Below are positions 63,815 to 64,000 of a stretch of DNA of 64,000 bases, one piece after another. The stretch is from assembly GCA_041320695.1 (NCBI GenBank), contig JBGGOQ010000005.1, positions 1 to 64,000 on the forward strand. Direction: 5' to 3'. The notes below the pieces were generated by a model, which worked only from the letters and a program-made list of their open reading frames with translations, was not told the DNA's origin and searched no databases. The DNA comes from Caldicellulosiruptoraceae bacterium PP1 (GTDB taxonomy: Bacteria; Bacillota; Thermoanaerobacteria; Caldicellulosiruptorales; Caldicellulosiruptoraceae). A program made the translations under genes and the position numbers. The stretch's first letter is position 1; every line of letters begins with the position of its first letter.

Positions 63815-64000
63815 ATGATTCTTATGGATTATTTTAAACTTGCTAAAGTTTTTTCTTGTTGCAATTCTTTTGATAGTAGAAAGAAGGTCCAAAAAATTAT
63901 ATACATTTTAAAAGAAATGGGCTATCCGTTCAATGAAAAATTTGATTTTCATTTTTATGGTCCTTATTCTCAAGAACTTGCTTTAGAGATTGAAACTTTA
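63815..64000 (+). CDS. YwgA-like protein, cut by the window end
   Basis: The first 62 codons are visible, starting at ATG 63815 directly after the HD gene's stop. The stretch RKKVQKIIYILKEMGYPFNEKF followed by FHFYGPYSQEL matches Bacillus YwgA as I recall it; the fold is related to the SocA/Panacea antitoxin domain. An ATG at 63824 is an alternative start. The partnership with the HD protein suggests a common function that is not known. Confidence 0.75.
   Translation, partial: MILMDYFKLAKVFSCCNSFDSRKKVQKIIYILKEMGYPFNEKFDFHFYGPYSQELALEIETL

Overview
The window reads as a chromosome segment from a low-GC, anaerobic, endospore-forming and flagellated Firmicute, most likely a Clostridia-type organism and possibly a thermophile. 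The evidence is the very AT-rich sequence with strong GGAGG-type ribosome binding sites, a complete spoIIAA-spoIIAB-sigF operon, a Bacillus-like comFC-yvyF-flgM-flgN-flgK-flgL-yviE-fliW-csrA-hag locus, the MEP-pathway genes ispD and ispE, and a CoA-disulfide reductase with a rhodanese tail. The genus cannot be fixed from sequence alone.

Layout. 1-6.2 kb: a secreted protein, aroK, a TIM-barrel metalloenzyme, aroQ, an M24 peptidase, and an AraC regulator next to a family 4 alpha-galactosidase. 6.2-12.6 kb: a complete trpEGDCFBA operon whose short leader consists of ten (U/G)AG triplets at exact 5-nt spacing, a textbook target for the TRAP protein, followed by a strong hairpin inside the first codons of trpE. 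12.6-20.4 kb: a coiled-coil protein, then asnB, carA, carB and argF on the minus strand. 20.5-27.3 kb: tRNA-Ser, ispE with a GntR regulator and a nucleotidyltransferase, a DUF1858 protein, tRNA-Gly, tRNA-Thr, then rpmG-secE-nusG-rplK-rplA-(L10 leader)-rplJ-rplL. 27.4-38.9 kb: a helical hypothetical, a heterodimeric ABC exporter, a calcium-type P-ATPase, CoA-disulfide reductase, ispD, a DUF6062 protein, 8-oxoguanine glycosylase and a PrsW-type protease. 39-46.8 kb: a second tRNA-Gly, the spoIIA operon with a sigma-H-like promoter, and the flagellar operon with a sigma-D-like promoter.

The most unusual region lies between csrA and the flagellin gene, which are neighbours in Bacillus. A self-contained five-gene operon (47.8-54.3 kb) with its own promoter encodes an unrecognised coiled-coil protein, three tandem paralogous P-loop ATPases of the BrxD/DUF2791 type, and a large Lhr/BrxHI-like superfamily 2 helicase. 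It lacks the methyltransferase and PglZ of BREX. It looks like an expanded relative of BREX type II or Shango ATPase-helicase modules and is the best candidate for an undescribed defence or genome-maintenance system. The remnant of a DUF4143 ATPase marks its left edge.

Downstream of flagellin (55.7-62.5 kb) is an accessory hotspot: an intact PD-(D/E)XK-like protein, a decayed flagellin methylase gene (fliB), a decayed nuclease gene, a two-gene unit of an SF1 helicase plus an unknown protein, and about 1.6 kb of decayed sequence ending in a perfect 30-bp palindrome. The window closes with a YwfO-like HD phosphohydrolase and the start of a YwgA-like gene.

Several regulatory circuits can be read directly: TRAP on trp, L10 autogenous attenuation on rplJL, sigma-D promoters on flgM and hag, CsrA-type GGA sites on the hag leader, and a Fur-box-like palindrome in front of asnB. 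All product names come from motif recognition by eye, without database searches.
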